Assembly (NCBI GenBank): GCA_965216335.1
Contig: OZ244154.1
Coordinates: 3,162,001 to 3,226,000, forward strand
Source of the DNA: JAHEJE01 sp965216335
GTDB taxonomy: Bacteria; Pseudomonadota; Alphaproteobacteria; Rhizobiales; Aestuariivirgaceae
Direction of reading: 5' to 3'
DNA length: 64,000 bases
Position numbers and translations under genes: made by a program. Numbering within the stretch: the first letter of the stretch is position 1; each line of letters opens with the position of its first letter. This document shows, in pieces, positions 7,447 to 17,963 of the stretch. The notes under the pieces were generated by a model. That model had not been told where the DNA came from, did no database searches, and saw only the letters and a program-made list of their open reading frames with translations.

Positions 7447-8616
7447 ATGAACATCCATGAGTATCAGGGCAAGGCGGTCCTGAAGGAATTCGGCGTGCCG
7501 GTGGCGCACGGCATCCCGGCCTTTACGGTCGACGAGGCGGTCAAGGCGGCCGAGGAGCTGGGCGGCCCGGTCTGGGTCGTCAAGGCGCAGATCCACGCCG
7601 GCGGCCGCGGCAAGGGCGGCGGCGTCAAGGTCGTCAAGTCGATCGACGAAGTGCGCGCCGAGGCTGAACGCATGCTCGGCATGACCCTGGTCACCCACCA
7701 GACCGGTCCGGACGGCAAGATCGTCAACCGCGTCTATGTCGAGGACGGATCGTCGATCTCCCGCGAACTCTATCTGTCCTGCCTGGTCGACCGCGCCACC
7801 TCGCGCATCGCCTTCATCGCTTCGACCGAGGGCGGCATGGACATCGAGCAGGTCGCGCACGATACGCCGGAAAAGATCTGCACCATGACCATCGATCCGG
7901 CCACCGGCATCTGCCCGCATCACATCCGCACCATGTCCAAGGCTTTGAAGCTGGAAGGCGATCAGCCCAAGCAGCTCGGCAAGATGCTGAACGGGCTGTT
8001 CAACGCGGTCAACGGCAAGGACATGAGCCTGCTGGAGATCAACCCGCTGGTGGTCACCGGCGACGGCAACCTCTTGTGCCTGGATGCCAAGGTGAACTTC
8101 GATTCCAACGCCCTCTACCGGCACCCCGACATCGCTGAACTGCGCGACGAGACCGAGGAGGACCCCAAGGAACTGGAAGCCTCCAAGTACGACCTGAGCT
8201 ACATCGCGCTCGACGGCACCATCGGCTGCATGGTGAACGGCGCCGGCCTGGCCATGGCCACCATGGACATCATCAAGCTGTACGGCGAGGAGCCGGCCAA
8301 CTTCCTCGATGTCGGCGGCGGCGCGACGACCGAGAAGGTCACCGCGGCGTTCAAGATCATCACCTCGGACCCGCAGGTCAAAGGCATCCTGGTCAACATC
8401 TTCGGCGGCATCATGCGCTGCGACGTGATCGCCGAGGGCGTGATCGCCGCGGTCAAGGACGTCGGCCTGGAGGTGCCGCTGGTCGTGCGCCTGGAGGGTA
8501 CGAATGTCGAAAAGGGCAAGAAGATCATCGAGGAATCGGGTCTCAACGTCATCGCCGCCGATGACCTGGATGACGCCGCCCAGAAAGTTGTCAAAGCCGT
8601 CGGGGAGGCTGCCTGA
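7447..8616 (+). CDS. sucC: Succinyl-CoA synthetase beta subunit (ADP/GDP-forming)
   Basis: 389 residues, full length. It has the ATP-grasp domain at the N-terminus (MNIHEYQGKAVLKEFGVPV; KAQIHAGGRGKGGGVK) and the C-terminal ligase domain (FLDVGGGATTEKVTAAFKI; NIFGGIMRCDVIAEG). It binds nucleotide and, with SucD, converts succinyl-CoA to succinate with substrate-level phosphorylation. A GGGAGG-like ribosome-binding site precedes the ATG. Its stop codon overlaps the sucD start (TGATG), which implies coupled translation of the two subunits. Confidence 0.97.
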   Translation: MNIHEYQGKAVLKEFGVPVAHGIPAFTVDEAVKAAEELGGPVWVVKAQIHAGGRGKGGGVKVVKSIDEVRAEAERMLGMTLVTHQTGPDGKIVNRVYVEDGSSISRELYLSCLVDRATSRIAFIASTEGGMDIEQVAHDTPEKICTMTIDPATGICPHHIRTMSKALKLEGDQPKQLGKMLNGLFNAVNGKDMSLLEINPLVVTGDGNLLCLDAKVNFDSNALYRHPDIAELRDETEEDPKELEASKYDLSYIALDGTIGCMVNGAGLAMATMDIIKLYGEEPANFLDVGGGATTEKVTAAFKIITSDPQVKGILVNIFGGIMRCDVIAEGVIAAVKDVGLEVPLVVRLEGTNVEKGKKIIEESGLNVIAADDLDDAAQKVVKAVGEAA

Positions 8617-9521
8617 TGTCCATTATTGTCGACAAGAACACCAAAATCCTGGTTCAGGGCCTGACCGGCAAGACCGGGACGTTCCACACCGAGCAGGCGC
8701 TCAGTTATCACGGCACCCAGATGGTCGCCGGTGTGACGCCGGGCAAGGGCGGCACCACCTGGGAAGGTACGCTGGCCGACGGCTCGACGGCGACGCTGCC
8801 GGTTTATGACACCGTGGGCGAGGCAAAGGACGCGACCGGCGCCAACGCCAGCGTTGTCTACGTGCCGCCGCCGTTCGCCGCGGACTCGATCCTCGAAGCG
8901 ATCGAGGCCGACATCGATCTGGTGGTAGCGATCACCGAAGGCATTCCGGTGCTCGACATGGTGAAGGTCAAACGCTCGCTGTGCGGTTCCGGCACCCGGC
9001 TGATCGGGCCGAACTGCCCCGGCATCATCACACCCGACGAATGCAAGATCGGCATCATGCCGGGCCATATCCACAAGAAGGGTTCGGTCGGGGTCATCTC
9101 GCGCTCGGGTACTCTGACCTATGAGGCGGTCAAGCAGACCAGCGACGTCGGTCTCGGCCAGTCGACCTGCGTCGGCATAGGCGGCGATCCGGTCAAGGGC
9201 ACCGAATTCATCGATGTGCTGGAGCTGTTCCTTGCCGACGACGCCACTGAACAGATTGTGATGATCGGCGAGATCGGCGGTTCGGCCGAGGAAGAAGCGG
9301 CCGATTTCATCAGGCAATCCAAGACCAAGAAACCGATTGTCGGCTTCATCGCCGGCCGCACCGCACCGCCGGGCCGCCGCATGGGCCACGCCGGCGCCAT
9401 CATCGCCGGCGGCAAGGGCGGCGCCGACGACAAGATCGAGGCGTTGAAGTCCGCCGGCATCGCAGTATCGGCGTCTCCTGCAACTTTGGGCTCGACGCTC
9501 GTTAATGTGTTGAAAGGCTAG
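8616..9521 (+). CDS. sucD: Succinyl-CoA synthetase alpha subunit
   Basis: 301 residues. The N-terminal CoA-binding Rossmann domain starts SIIVDKNTKILVQGLTGKTG. The phosphohistidine segment is in GRTAPPGRRMGHAGAIIAGG, where the active-site His is phosphorylated during catalysis. It forms the SucCD complex and is translationally coupled to sucC through a one-base overlap. The next gene, sucA, begins about 100 bp downstream. No terminator-like stem with a T-run is visible in that gap, so cotranscription is likely. Confidence 0.97.
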   Translation: MSIIVDKNTKILVQGLTGKTGTFHTEQALSYHGTQMVAGVTPGKGGTTWEGTLADGSTATLPVYDTVGEAKDATGANASVVYVPPPFAADSILEAIEADIDLVVAITEGIPVLDMVKVKRSLCGSGTRLIGPNCPGIITPDECKIGIMPGHIHKKGSVGVISRSGTLTYEAVKQTSDVGLGQSTCVGIGGDPVKGTEFIDVLELFLADDATEQIVMIGEIGGSAEEEAADFIRQSKTKKPIVGFIAGRTAPPGRRMGHAGAIIAGGKGGADDKIEALKSAGIAVSASPATLGSTLVNVLKG

Positions 9522-9623
9522 TCAAACGCGGTATGGTGGTTTCGAGCGGTGACCGGCCTGCGGCACCGCTCGACCGGGAACATAACGGGACGGCACGCGA
9601 CTTACCCGCCTGCCGCAAGAGTA

Positions 9624-12581
9624 ATGGCCAAGGACAAGGCAAATGATGTGTTCGCGCGCACATCATTTCTGTATGGCGGCAACGCGCAATTCATCGAACA
9701 ACTCTACGCGAAATATCAGGACGATCCGGCCTCGCTCGATGCCGGCTGGCGCGAATTCTTCGCCGAATTGGCCGATGACGGCGAGCAGGTGAAGGCCGAG
9801 GCGCGCGGCGCCTCCTGGAAACGGGCCGACTGGCCGCAACCGGTCAATGGCGAGCTGGTGTCGGCGCTGGATAGCGACTGGGGTGCGCTGGAGCGGGAGT
9901 TGCAGCCCAAGGTGGCGCGCCATGCCCATGCCGTCGGCCAGCCGCTCGACGATGTGGGCCTGCGCAAGGCAACGCTCGATTCCGTGCGCGCCCTGATGAT
10001 GATCCGCGCCTACCGCATCCGCGGCCATCTGGCCGCCGACCTCGATCCGCTCAAGTTGCGCGAGCCCGACCCGCAGCCCGAACTCGACCCGGCGTCCTAC
10101 GGCTTCACCGAAAACGACATGGACCGGCCGATCTTCATCGACTACGTTCTCGGGCTGGAGCAGGCGACGCTGCGCCAGATGCTTGACATTCTCAAGCGCA
10201 CCTATTGCTCGACCCTTGGCGTCGAGTTCATGCACATCTCCGATCCGGCCCAGAAGAGCTGGCTGCAGAAACGCATCGAGGGTCCCGACAAGGAAATCAC
10301 CTTCACCGAGTTCGGCAAAAAGGCCATTCTCGGCAAGCTGATCGAGGCCGAAGGCTTCGAGCATTTCCTCAATGTCAAGTACACCGGCACCAAGCGCTTC
10401 GGCCTGGACGGCGGCGAGTCGATGATCCCGGCGCTCGAACAGATCATCAAGCGCGGCGGCGCCATGGGCGTCAAGGACATCATCCTCGGCATGGCCCACC
10501 GCGGCCGGCTGAACGTGTTGTGCAACGTGATGGCCAAGCCCTACACGGCGCTGTTCCACGAGTTCCAGGGCGGATCGTCGACCCCGGACGAGGTCGAAGG
10601 CTCCGGCGACGTCAAGTATCACCTCGGCTCGTCGTCCGACCGCGAGTTCGACGGCAACAGCGTTCACCTGTCACTGACCGCCAACCCGTCGCACCTGGAG
10701 ATCGTCAACCCGGTGGTGCTCGGCAAGGCGCGGGCCAAGCAGGACATGGATCCGGACAACCCGCGCACCACGGTGCTGCCGCTCTTGATCCACGGCGATG
10801 CGGCGTTTGCCGGCCAGGGCGTGGTGGCCGAGTGCTTCGGCCTGTCGGGCCTGCGCGGCCACCGCTGCGGCGGCTCGATCCACTTCATCGTCAACAATCA
10901 GATCGGCTTTACGACGAGCCCGATCTGGGCCCGCTCGTCGCCCTATCCCTCAGATGTCGCAAAGATGATTGAAGCGCCGATCTTCCACGTCAACGGCGAC
11001 GATCCCGAAGCCGTGGTCTATGCCGCGCGCATCGCCACCGAGTTCCGCCAGACCTTTTCGCGGCCGGTGGTCATCGACATGTTCTGCTATCGCCGCTTCG
11101 GCCACAACGAATCCGATGAGCCGTTCTTCACCCAGCCGCGCATGTACTCGCGCATCAAGACGCACCCCACCGCGATGTCGATTTATTCCAAACGGCTGAT
11201 CGACCAGGGGCTGGTGTCGGCTGAGGAATTCAACGGCATGAAGGCCGATTTCCGCAACCGCCTGGACGGCGACTTCGATGCTGCCGGCAGCTACAAGGCC
11301 AACAAGGCCGATTGGCTCGACGGACGCTGGCAGGGCCTGCAGCAGGCCAAGACGGGCGACGATCCGCGCCGCGGCAAGACCGGCGTCGACCAGGAACACC
11401 TGACCCACATCGGGCTGCGCCTGACCGAGGTGCGCAAGCCGTTCAAGCTGCACCGCACCCTGCAGCGCATCCTGGACGGCCGGCGCAAGACCATCGAGAC
11501 CGGAGAGGGCATCGACTGGGCGACGGCGGAAAGCCTCGCTTTCGGCACCTTGCTGACCGAAGGCGTGCCGGTGCGCCTGTCCGGCCAGGACGTGCAGCGC
11601 GGCACCTTTTCGCAGCGCCATGCCGTGCTGGTCGATCAGGAAACCGAGATGCGCCACACGCCGCTCAACTACATCGACAAGGACCAGGCGCGCATCGAGA
11701 TCATCAACTCGATGCTGTCGGAAGAAGCCGTGCTCGGCTACGAATACGGCTATACCCTGGCCGAGCCGCGCGCGCTGGTGCTGTGGGAGGCCCAGTTCGG
11801 CGATTTCGCCAACGGCGCCCAGGTGCTGTTCGACCAGTTCATCTCCTCGGGTGAGCGCAAATGGCTGCGCATGTCCGGCCTGGTGTGCCTGCTGCCGCAT
11901 GGCTACGAGGGACAGGGCCCGGAGCATTCTTCGGCCCGCCTTGAGCGCTTCCTGCAGATGTGCGCTGAAGACAACATGCAGGTCGCCAACTGCACCACGC
12001 CGGCCAACTACTTCCATATCCTGCGCCGCCAGATGCGCCGCGACTTCCGCAAGCCGCTCATTCTGATGACGCCGAAGTCGCTGCTCCGGCACAAGAAGTG
12101 TGTCTCGAAACTCGAGGAGATGGGTCCCGATTCGACCTTCCACCGCGTTTTGTGGGACGATGCCCAACTGGGCGCCGAAGGCAGTGTCGACCTGGTCAAG
12201 GACAGCAAGATCCGCCGGGTCATCCTGTGCACCGGCAAGGTCTATTTCGACCTTCTGGCCGAGCGCGACGCCCGCAAGCTCGACGACATCTACATCATGC
12301 GTGTCGAGCAGCTCTATCCGTTCCCGCACAAGGCGCTGGTCAACGAGCTGTCGCGCTTCCCCGATGCCGAGTTCGTGTGGTGCCAGGAAGAGCCCTACAA
12401 CATGGGCGCCTGGACCTTCGTGCAGCCCAACATCGAATGGGTGCTCAACTACATCGATGCCAAGACCAAGCGTCCGCGCTATACCGGCCGGCCGGCCTCG
12501 GCCGCCACCGCCACCGGCCTGATGAGCAAGCACATGGCCGAACTGAAGCACTTCCTGGACGACGCCTTGCGCGATGACTGA
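9624..12581 (+). CDS. sucA: 2-oxoglutarate dehydrogenase E1 component
   Basis: 985 residues. It is the thiamine-diphosphate-dependent E1 subunit, which decarboxylates 2-oxoglutarate and transfers the succinyl group to the E2 lipoyl arm. Recognisable parts are the N-terminal E2-interaction segment (FLYGGNAQFIEQLYAKYQDD), the ThDP region GMAHRGRLNVLCNVMAKP, GDAAFAGQGVVAECFGLSG, and the C-terminal transketolase-like and OGDH C-domains (RPASAATATGLMSKH). The ATG at 9624 gives the conserved AKDKANDVFARTSFL start; an in-frame GTG 25 codons earlier is possible but adds non-conserved sequence. It sits between sucD and sucB. Confidence 0.97.
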   Translation: MAKDKANDVFARTSFLYGGNAQFIEQLYAKYQDDPASLDAGWREFFAELADDGEQVKAEARGASWKRADWPQPVNGELVSALDSDWGALERELQPKVARHAHAVGQPLDDVGLRKATLDSVRALMMIRAYRIRGHLAADLDPLKLREPDPQPELDPASYGFTENDMDRPIFIDYVLGLEQATLRQMLDILKRTYCSTLGVEFMHISDPAQKSWLQKRIEGPDKEITFTEFGKKAILGKLIEAEGFEHFLNVKYTGTKRFGLDGGESMIPALEQIIKRGGAMGVKDIILGMAHRGRLNVLCNVMAKPYTALFHEFQGGSSTPDEVEGSGDVKYHLGSSSDREFDGNSVHLSLTANPSHLEIVNPVVLGKARAKQDMDPDNPRTTVLPLLIHGDAAFAGQGVVAECFGLSGLRGHRCGGSIHFIVNNQIGFTTSPIWARSSPYPSDVAKMIEAPIFHVNGDDPEAVVYAARIATEFRQTFSRPVVIDMFCYRRFGHNESDEPFFTQPRMYSRIKTHPTAMSIYSKRLIDQGLVSAEEFNGMKADFRNRLDGDFDAAGSYKANKADWLDGRWQGLQQAKTGDDPRRGKTGVDQEHLTHIGLRLTEVRKPFKLHRTLQRILDGRRKTIETGEGIDWATAESLAFGTLLTEGVPVRLSGQDVQRGTFSQRHAVLVDQETEMRHTPLNYIDKDQARIEIINSMLSEEAVLGYEYGYTLAEPRALVLWEAQFGDFANGAQVLFDQFISSGERKWLRMSGLVCLLPHGYEGQGPEHSSARLERFLQMCAEDNMQVANCTTPANYFHILRRQMRRDFRKPLILMTPKSLLRHKKCVSKLEEMGPDSTFHRVLWDDAQLGAEGSVDLVKDSKIRRVILCTGKVYFDLLAERDARKLDDIYIMRVEQLYPFPHKALVNELSRFPDAEFVWCQEEPYNMGAWTFVQPNIEWVLNYIDAKTKRPRYTGRPASAATATGLMSKHMAELKHFLDDALRDD

Positions 12582-12620
12582 CAAGAACACCAAACACCTG
12601 AACCTGTTGAAGGGGACCTT

Positions 12621-13865
<1,245 letters not shown>

Positions 13866-13890
13866 TCGCAAGCGGTTGGCAACATTTGTT

Positions 13891-14010
13891 CCCTCCCCCA
13901 GAAAGGGGGAGGGTTAGGGAGGGGGTTGATGGCGGCGCGAATTCCACAGAGCCCTCGTTTGGCGCACCGCCATCAACCCCCATCCCAACCTTCCCCCTTT
14001 CTGGGGGAAG
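13891..14010. repeat. G-rich/C-rich palindromic intergenic repeat, copy 1
   Basis: About 120 bp running from CCCTCCCCCAGAAAGGGGGA to TTTCTGGGGGAAGG. Two terminal hairpins surround a central inverted pair based on GTTGATGGCGG / CCGCCATCAAC. The same family recurs at 34469, 37875 (variant), 49145, 54055, 54453 (half copy) and 63619. It lies between sucB and lpdA, where its hairpins would be in the transcript and could influence mRNA stability or relative expression. Confidence 0.9.
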
Positions 14011-14073
14011 GAGCAGTTACGGCAGGCGTTCGGCCAAACTACACCTGAATTTTCAAGAACAGGGGAACAATCA

Positions 14074-15480
<1,407 letters not shown>

Positions 15481-15537
15481 GCGCCTGAGTTGCGGACTGG
15501 ATCACAGCACCTCCCCTGCAAATCGTTCGGGAGATGA

Positions 15538-15809
15538 GGCTAGAACCTTTTTTGACAATACCGAGCCATTTGACCGGCTTTTCGCGTTTGCTGGCAAGGC
15601 AGGCGGCGCGCCGTGGTCTGGCTGACCACAAGTGCTGCCTAACACTGTCCAGCGAGCGCGAAAAGCCGGCCTTCGGTGGGACAAATTCGCCCATCCGGTG
15701 CGCCATGCCGCTTGCCCGATGCACCACATCGCGCGGCGCGACATGGCTTGCCGGACTGAACGAATTTGACCCATCAAATGGCTCGGTATTGTCAAAAAAG
15801 GTTCTAGCC
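15538..15809. repeat. Fold-back (MITE-like) element C, 272 bp, perfect 36-bp terminal inverted repeats
   Basis: Bases 15538-15573 and 15774-15809 are exact reverse complements (left end GGCTAGAACC followed by a T-run, then GACAATACCGAGCC). Inner arms include CCGGCTTTTCGCG just inside the left arm, complementary to CGCGAAAAGCCGG near 15656. No coding capacity is evident. The T-run/A-run in the arms, followed by a stem, could act as a bidirectional transcription terminator after lpdA, but that is inference. The size is close to elements A and B while the arm sequences differ. Confidence 0.9.
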
Positions 15810-15856
15810 GGCGAGCAGCCGGAATAAATTGCATATCACTGCCGATCTGTTAGTGT

Positions 15857-15876
15857 TGTTGAACAAACATTCAGCA
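15857..15876. promoter_or_regulatory. Candidate TetR-type operator upstream of the TMADH/MttB pair
   Basis: An imperfect dyad, TGTTGAA-N6-TTCAGCA, has 6 of 7 arm positions complementary and ends 11 bases before the start codon at 15888. TTGAAC-type half sites are known for BetI-like repressors, and a BetI-like repressor gene lies at 21588-22211. The position, over the leader just ahead of the start codon, fits a repressor site. The match is short and could be chance. Confidence 0.3.
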
Positions 15877-15887
15877 GTGGGTGGGCT

Positions 15888-17951
15888 ATGCGTGACCCCG
15901 TGCAGCAGTGTGACATCCTGTTCGAGCCCGTGCGGGTGGGGCCCGTTACGGCTGCGAATCGATTTTATCAGACGCCGCATGCGACGGGCATGGGCTATGC
16001 AAAACCGAAGTCGTCTGCCGCGCTGCGGGCGGTGAAGGCCGAGGGTGGTTGGGGTGTGGTGTGCACCGAGTATTGTTCGATCCACCCGACATCGGACGAC
16101 AGTCCCTACGCTTTTCTCTCGATCTGGGATGAGGACGACGTTCGCGCATTGGCGGTGACGGCGGACGCGATTCACGAACACGGCTCGCTGGCCGGCATCG
16201 AGCTGTGGCACGGCGGCGCGCATGCCTGCAACCGGCTGACCCGGGAACCGGCGATCGCGCCATCCGAGCGCAGCCATGTATTCACCGGACCGGGCGGCGT
16301 CCGCGGCATGGACAAGGCAGACATCAGAGATTTTCGGCGCTGGCAGGTCGAAGCGGCGCGGCGCGCCAAGCGCGCCGGGTTCGACATCGTCTATGTCTAT
16401 GCCGGGCACGACTACCTGCCGTTCCAGTTCCTGTCGCCGCTGACCAACCGGCGCACCGATGAGTATGGTGGGTCTCTCGAGAACCGTGCGCGCCTGTTGC
16501 GCGAGATGATCGTTGAGACCAAACAGGCGGTCGGTGATACCTGCGCGGTGGCCGTTCGGCTGGCGGTCGATGAGTTGCAGGGGGAGGGCGGCATCACGTC
16601 GGCCGAGGACGGCCGGGCGGTTGTCGAGTTCCTGGCCGAGGAACCGGACCTGTGGGATGTCAACGTCGCCGGCGACCTCGGCAATGACAGTTGCTCGTCG
16701 CGTTTCGCGCCCGAGGGATTTCAGGAGCAGCACATCGCCTTCGTGAAGTCGGTGACGACCAAGCCGGTGGTCAGCGTCGGTCGCTTCACCTCGCCGGACA
16801 CCATGGCCGGGCAGATCAGGCGCGGCGTGCAGGATTTCATCGGTGCCGCTCGGCCCTCGATCGCCGATCCGTTCCTGCCGCAGAAGATCCGGGACGGCCG
16901 GTTGGATGAGATCCGCGAGTGTATCGGCTGCAATATCTGCCGCGCCGCCAATAACGAGGGCGTGCCCCTGCGCTGCACCCAGAACCCCACCACGGGCGAG
17001 GAATGGCGCCGCGGCTGGCATCCCGAGCGCATCGCCCCCAGGGCATCCGATGCCCGCGTGCTGGTGGTCGGCGCCGGGCCGGCGGGGCTTGAAGCAACAC
17101 TGGCATTGGGGCGTCGCGGCTATGACGTGATGCTGGCCGAGGCAACGCGCAATCTCGGCGGCCGGGTGCTGCGCGAAGCAACGTTGCCCGGCCTGGGCAA
17201 CTGGATCCGCGTGCGCGACTACCGCACCACGATGATCGGCAAACTGCCCAACATAGAGGTCTTTCGCGAAAGCGCGCTGACGGCGGATGACGTGCTGGAG
17301 GTTGGCGCCGATCATGTGCTGATCGCCACCGGCAGCCACTGGCGGCGCGATGGTATCGGCACCATCGGCGAGCACGGCGCGGACATTGCCAAGGGTGCGC
17401 GCATCCTGACGCCGGATGATCTGCTTGCCGGTGCGCAGATCAACGGACCCGTCACGATCTTCGACGACGAGCACTATGTCATGGGCGGCGCACTGGCTGA
17501 ACGCCTGGCGGATGCGGGGTGTGATGTTACGCTCATAACGCCGCACAATCTCGCGTCCGCCTGGACGGAGATGACCAACGAACAGGCTTTCATCCAGAAG
17601 CGCCTGATCGAGATGGATGTCACGCTGCTGTTTCAGCAGCGCCTGGCCCGGGTGGCCGACGATGGTGGTCTGACCTTGTCATGCGTTTACACCGGGCGCG
17701 AAACAGCACACCCGGGCGCAACGCTGGTGCTGGTGACCGGCCGCCTGCCGGACGATGCGCTTTATCGCGATGTGATGGCCCGGCATGACGATTGGGCCGG
17801 CCACGGCGTGACCACCGTGACCCGCGCGGGCGACTGCCTGGTGCCATCATCGATTGCCGACGCGGTGCATTCCGGACATCGTTACGCCCGCGAAATGGAT
17901 GACCCGCAGGCTGGCGGGCCGGTGCGCCGTGAGCGTCCCGAACCGCGATAG
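15888..17951 (+). CDS. TMADH/DgcA-family FMN and 4Fe-4S amine dehydrogenase (paralogue 1)
   Basis: 687 residues. The order is an N-terminal Old-Yellow-Enzyme TIM barrel, a 4Fe-4S site (Cys345, 348, 351, 363 in CIGCNICRAANNEGVPLRC) and a C-terminal FAD/ADP-binding half (LVVGAGPAGLEATLALG). This matches trimethylamine dehydrogenase and the dimethylglycine demethylase subunit DgcA. It keeps the catalytic-type His of VYVYAGHDYLP and the Tyr equivalent to TMADH Tyr60 (CTEYCSI). The residue aligned with TMADH Cys30, which holds FMN covalently, is Ala32 (QTPHATG), and the aromatic Trp264/Trp355 positions are not aromatic. Trimethylamine is therefore an unlikely substrate. A secondary or tertiary amine such as dimethylglycine or another betaine product is more plausible. 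It is followed 12 bp later by an MttB homologue. Confidence 0.82.
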   Translation: MRDPVQQCDILFEPVRVGPVTAANRFYQTPHATGMGYAKPKSSAALRAVKAEGGWGVVCTEYCSIHPTSDDSPYAFLSIWDEDDVRALAVTADAIHEHGSLAGIELWHGGAHACNRLTREPAIAPSERSHVFTGPGGVRGMDKADIRDFRRWQVEAARRAKRAGFDIVYVYAGHDYLPFQFLSPLTNRRTDEYGGSLENRARLLREMIVETKQAVGDTCAVAVRLAVDELQGEGGITSAEDGRAVVEFLAEEPDLWDVNVAGDLGNDSCSSRFAPEGFQEQHIAFVKSVTTKPVVSVGRFTSPDTMAGQIRRGVQDFIGAARPSIADPFLPQKIRDGRLDEIRECIGCNICRAANNEGVPLRCTQNPTTGEEWRRGWHPERIAPRASDARVLVVGAGPAGLEATLALGRRGYDVMLAEATRNLGGRVLREATLPGLGNWIRVRDYRTTMIGKLPNIEVFRESALTADDVLEVGADHVLIATGSHWRRDGIGTIGEHGADIAKGARILTPDDLLAGAQINGPVTIFDDEHYVMGGALAERLADAGCDVTLITPHNLASAWTEMTNEQAFIQKRLIEMDVTLLFQQRLARVADDGGLTLSCVYTGRETAHPGATLVLVTGRLPDDALYRDVMARHDDWAGHGVTTVTRAGDCLVPSSIADAVHSGHRYAREMDDPQAGGPVRRERPEPR

Positions 17952-17963
17952 GGAGATTTGACA

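Noticed and set aside
13891..14010. Consideration of the G-rich/C-rich repeat as a CRISPR unit
   Set aside because: Copies are kilobases apart, palindromic, and without regular spacers or cas genes.
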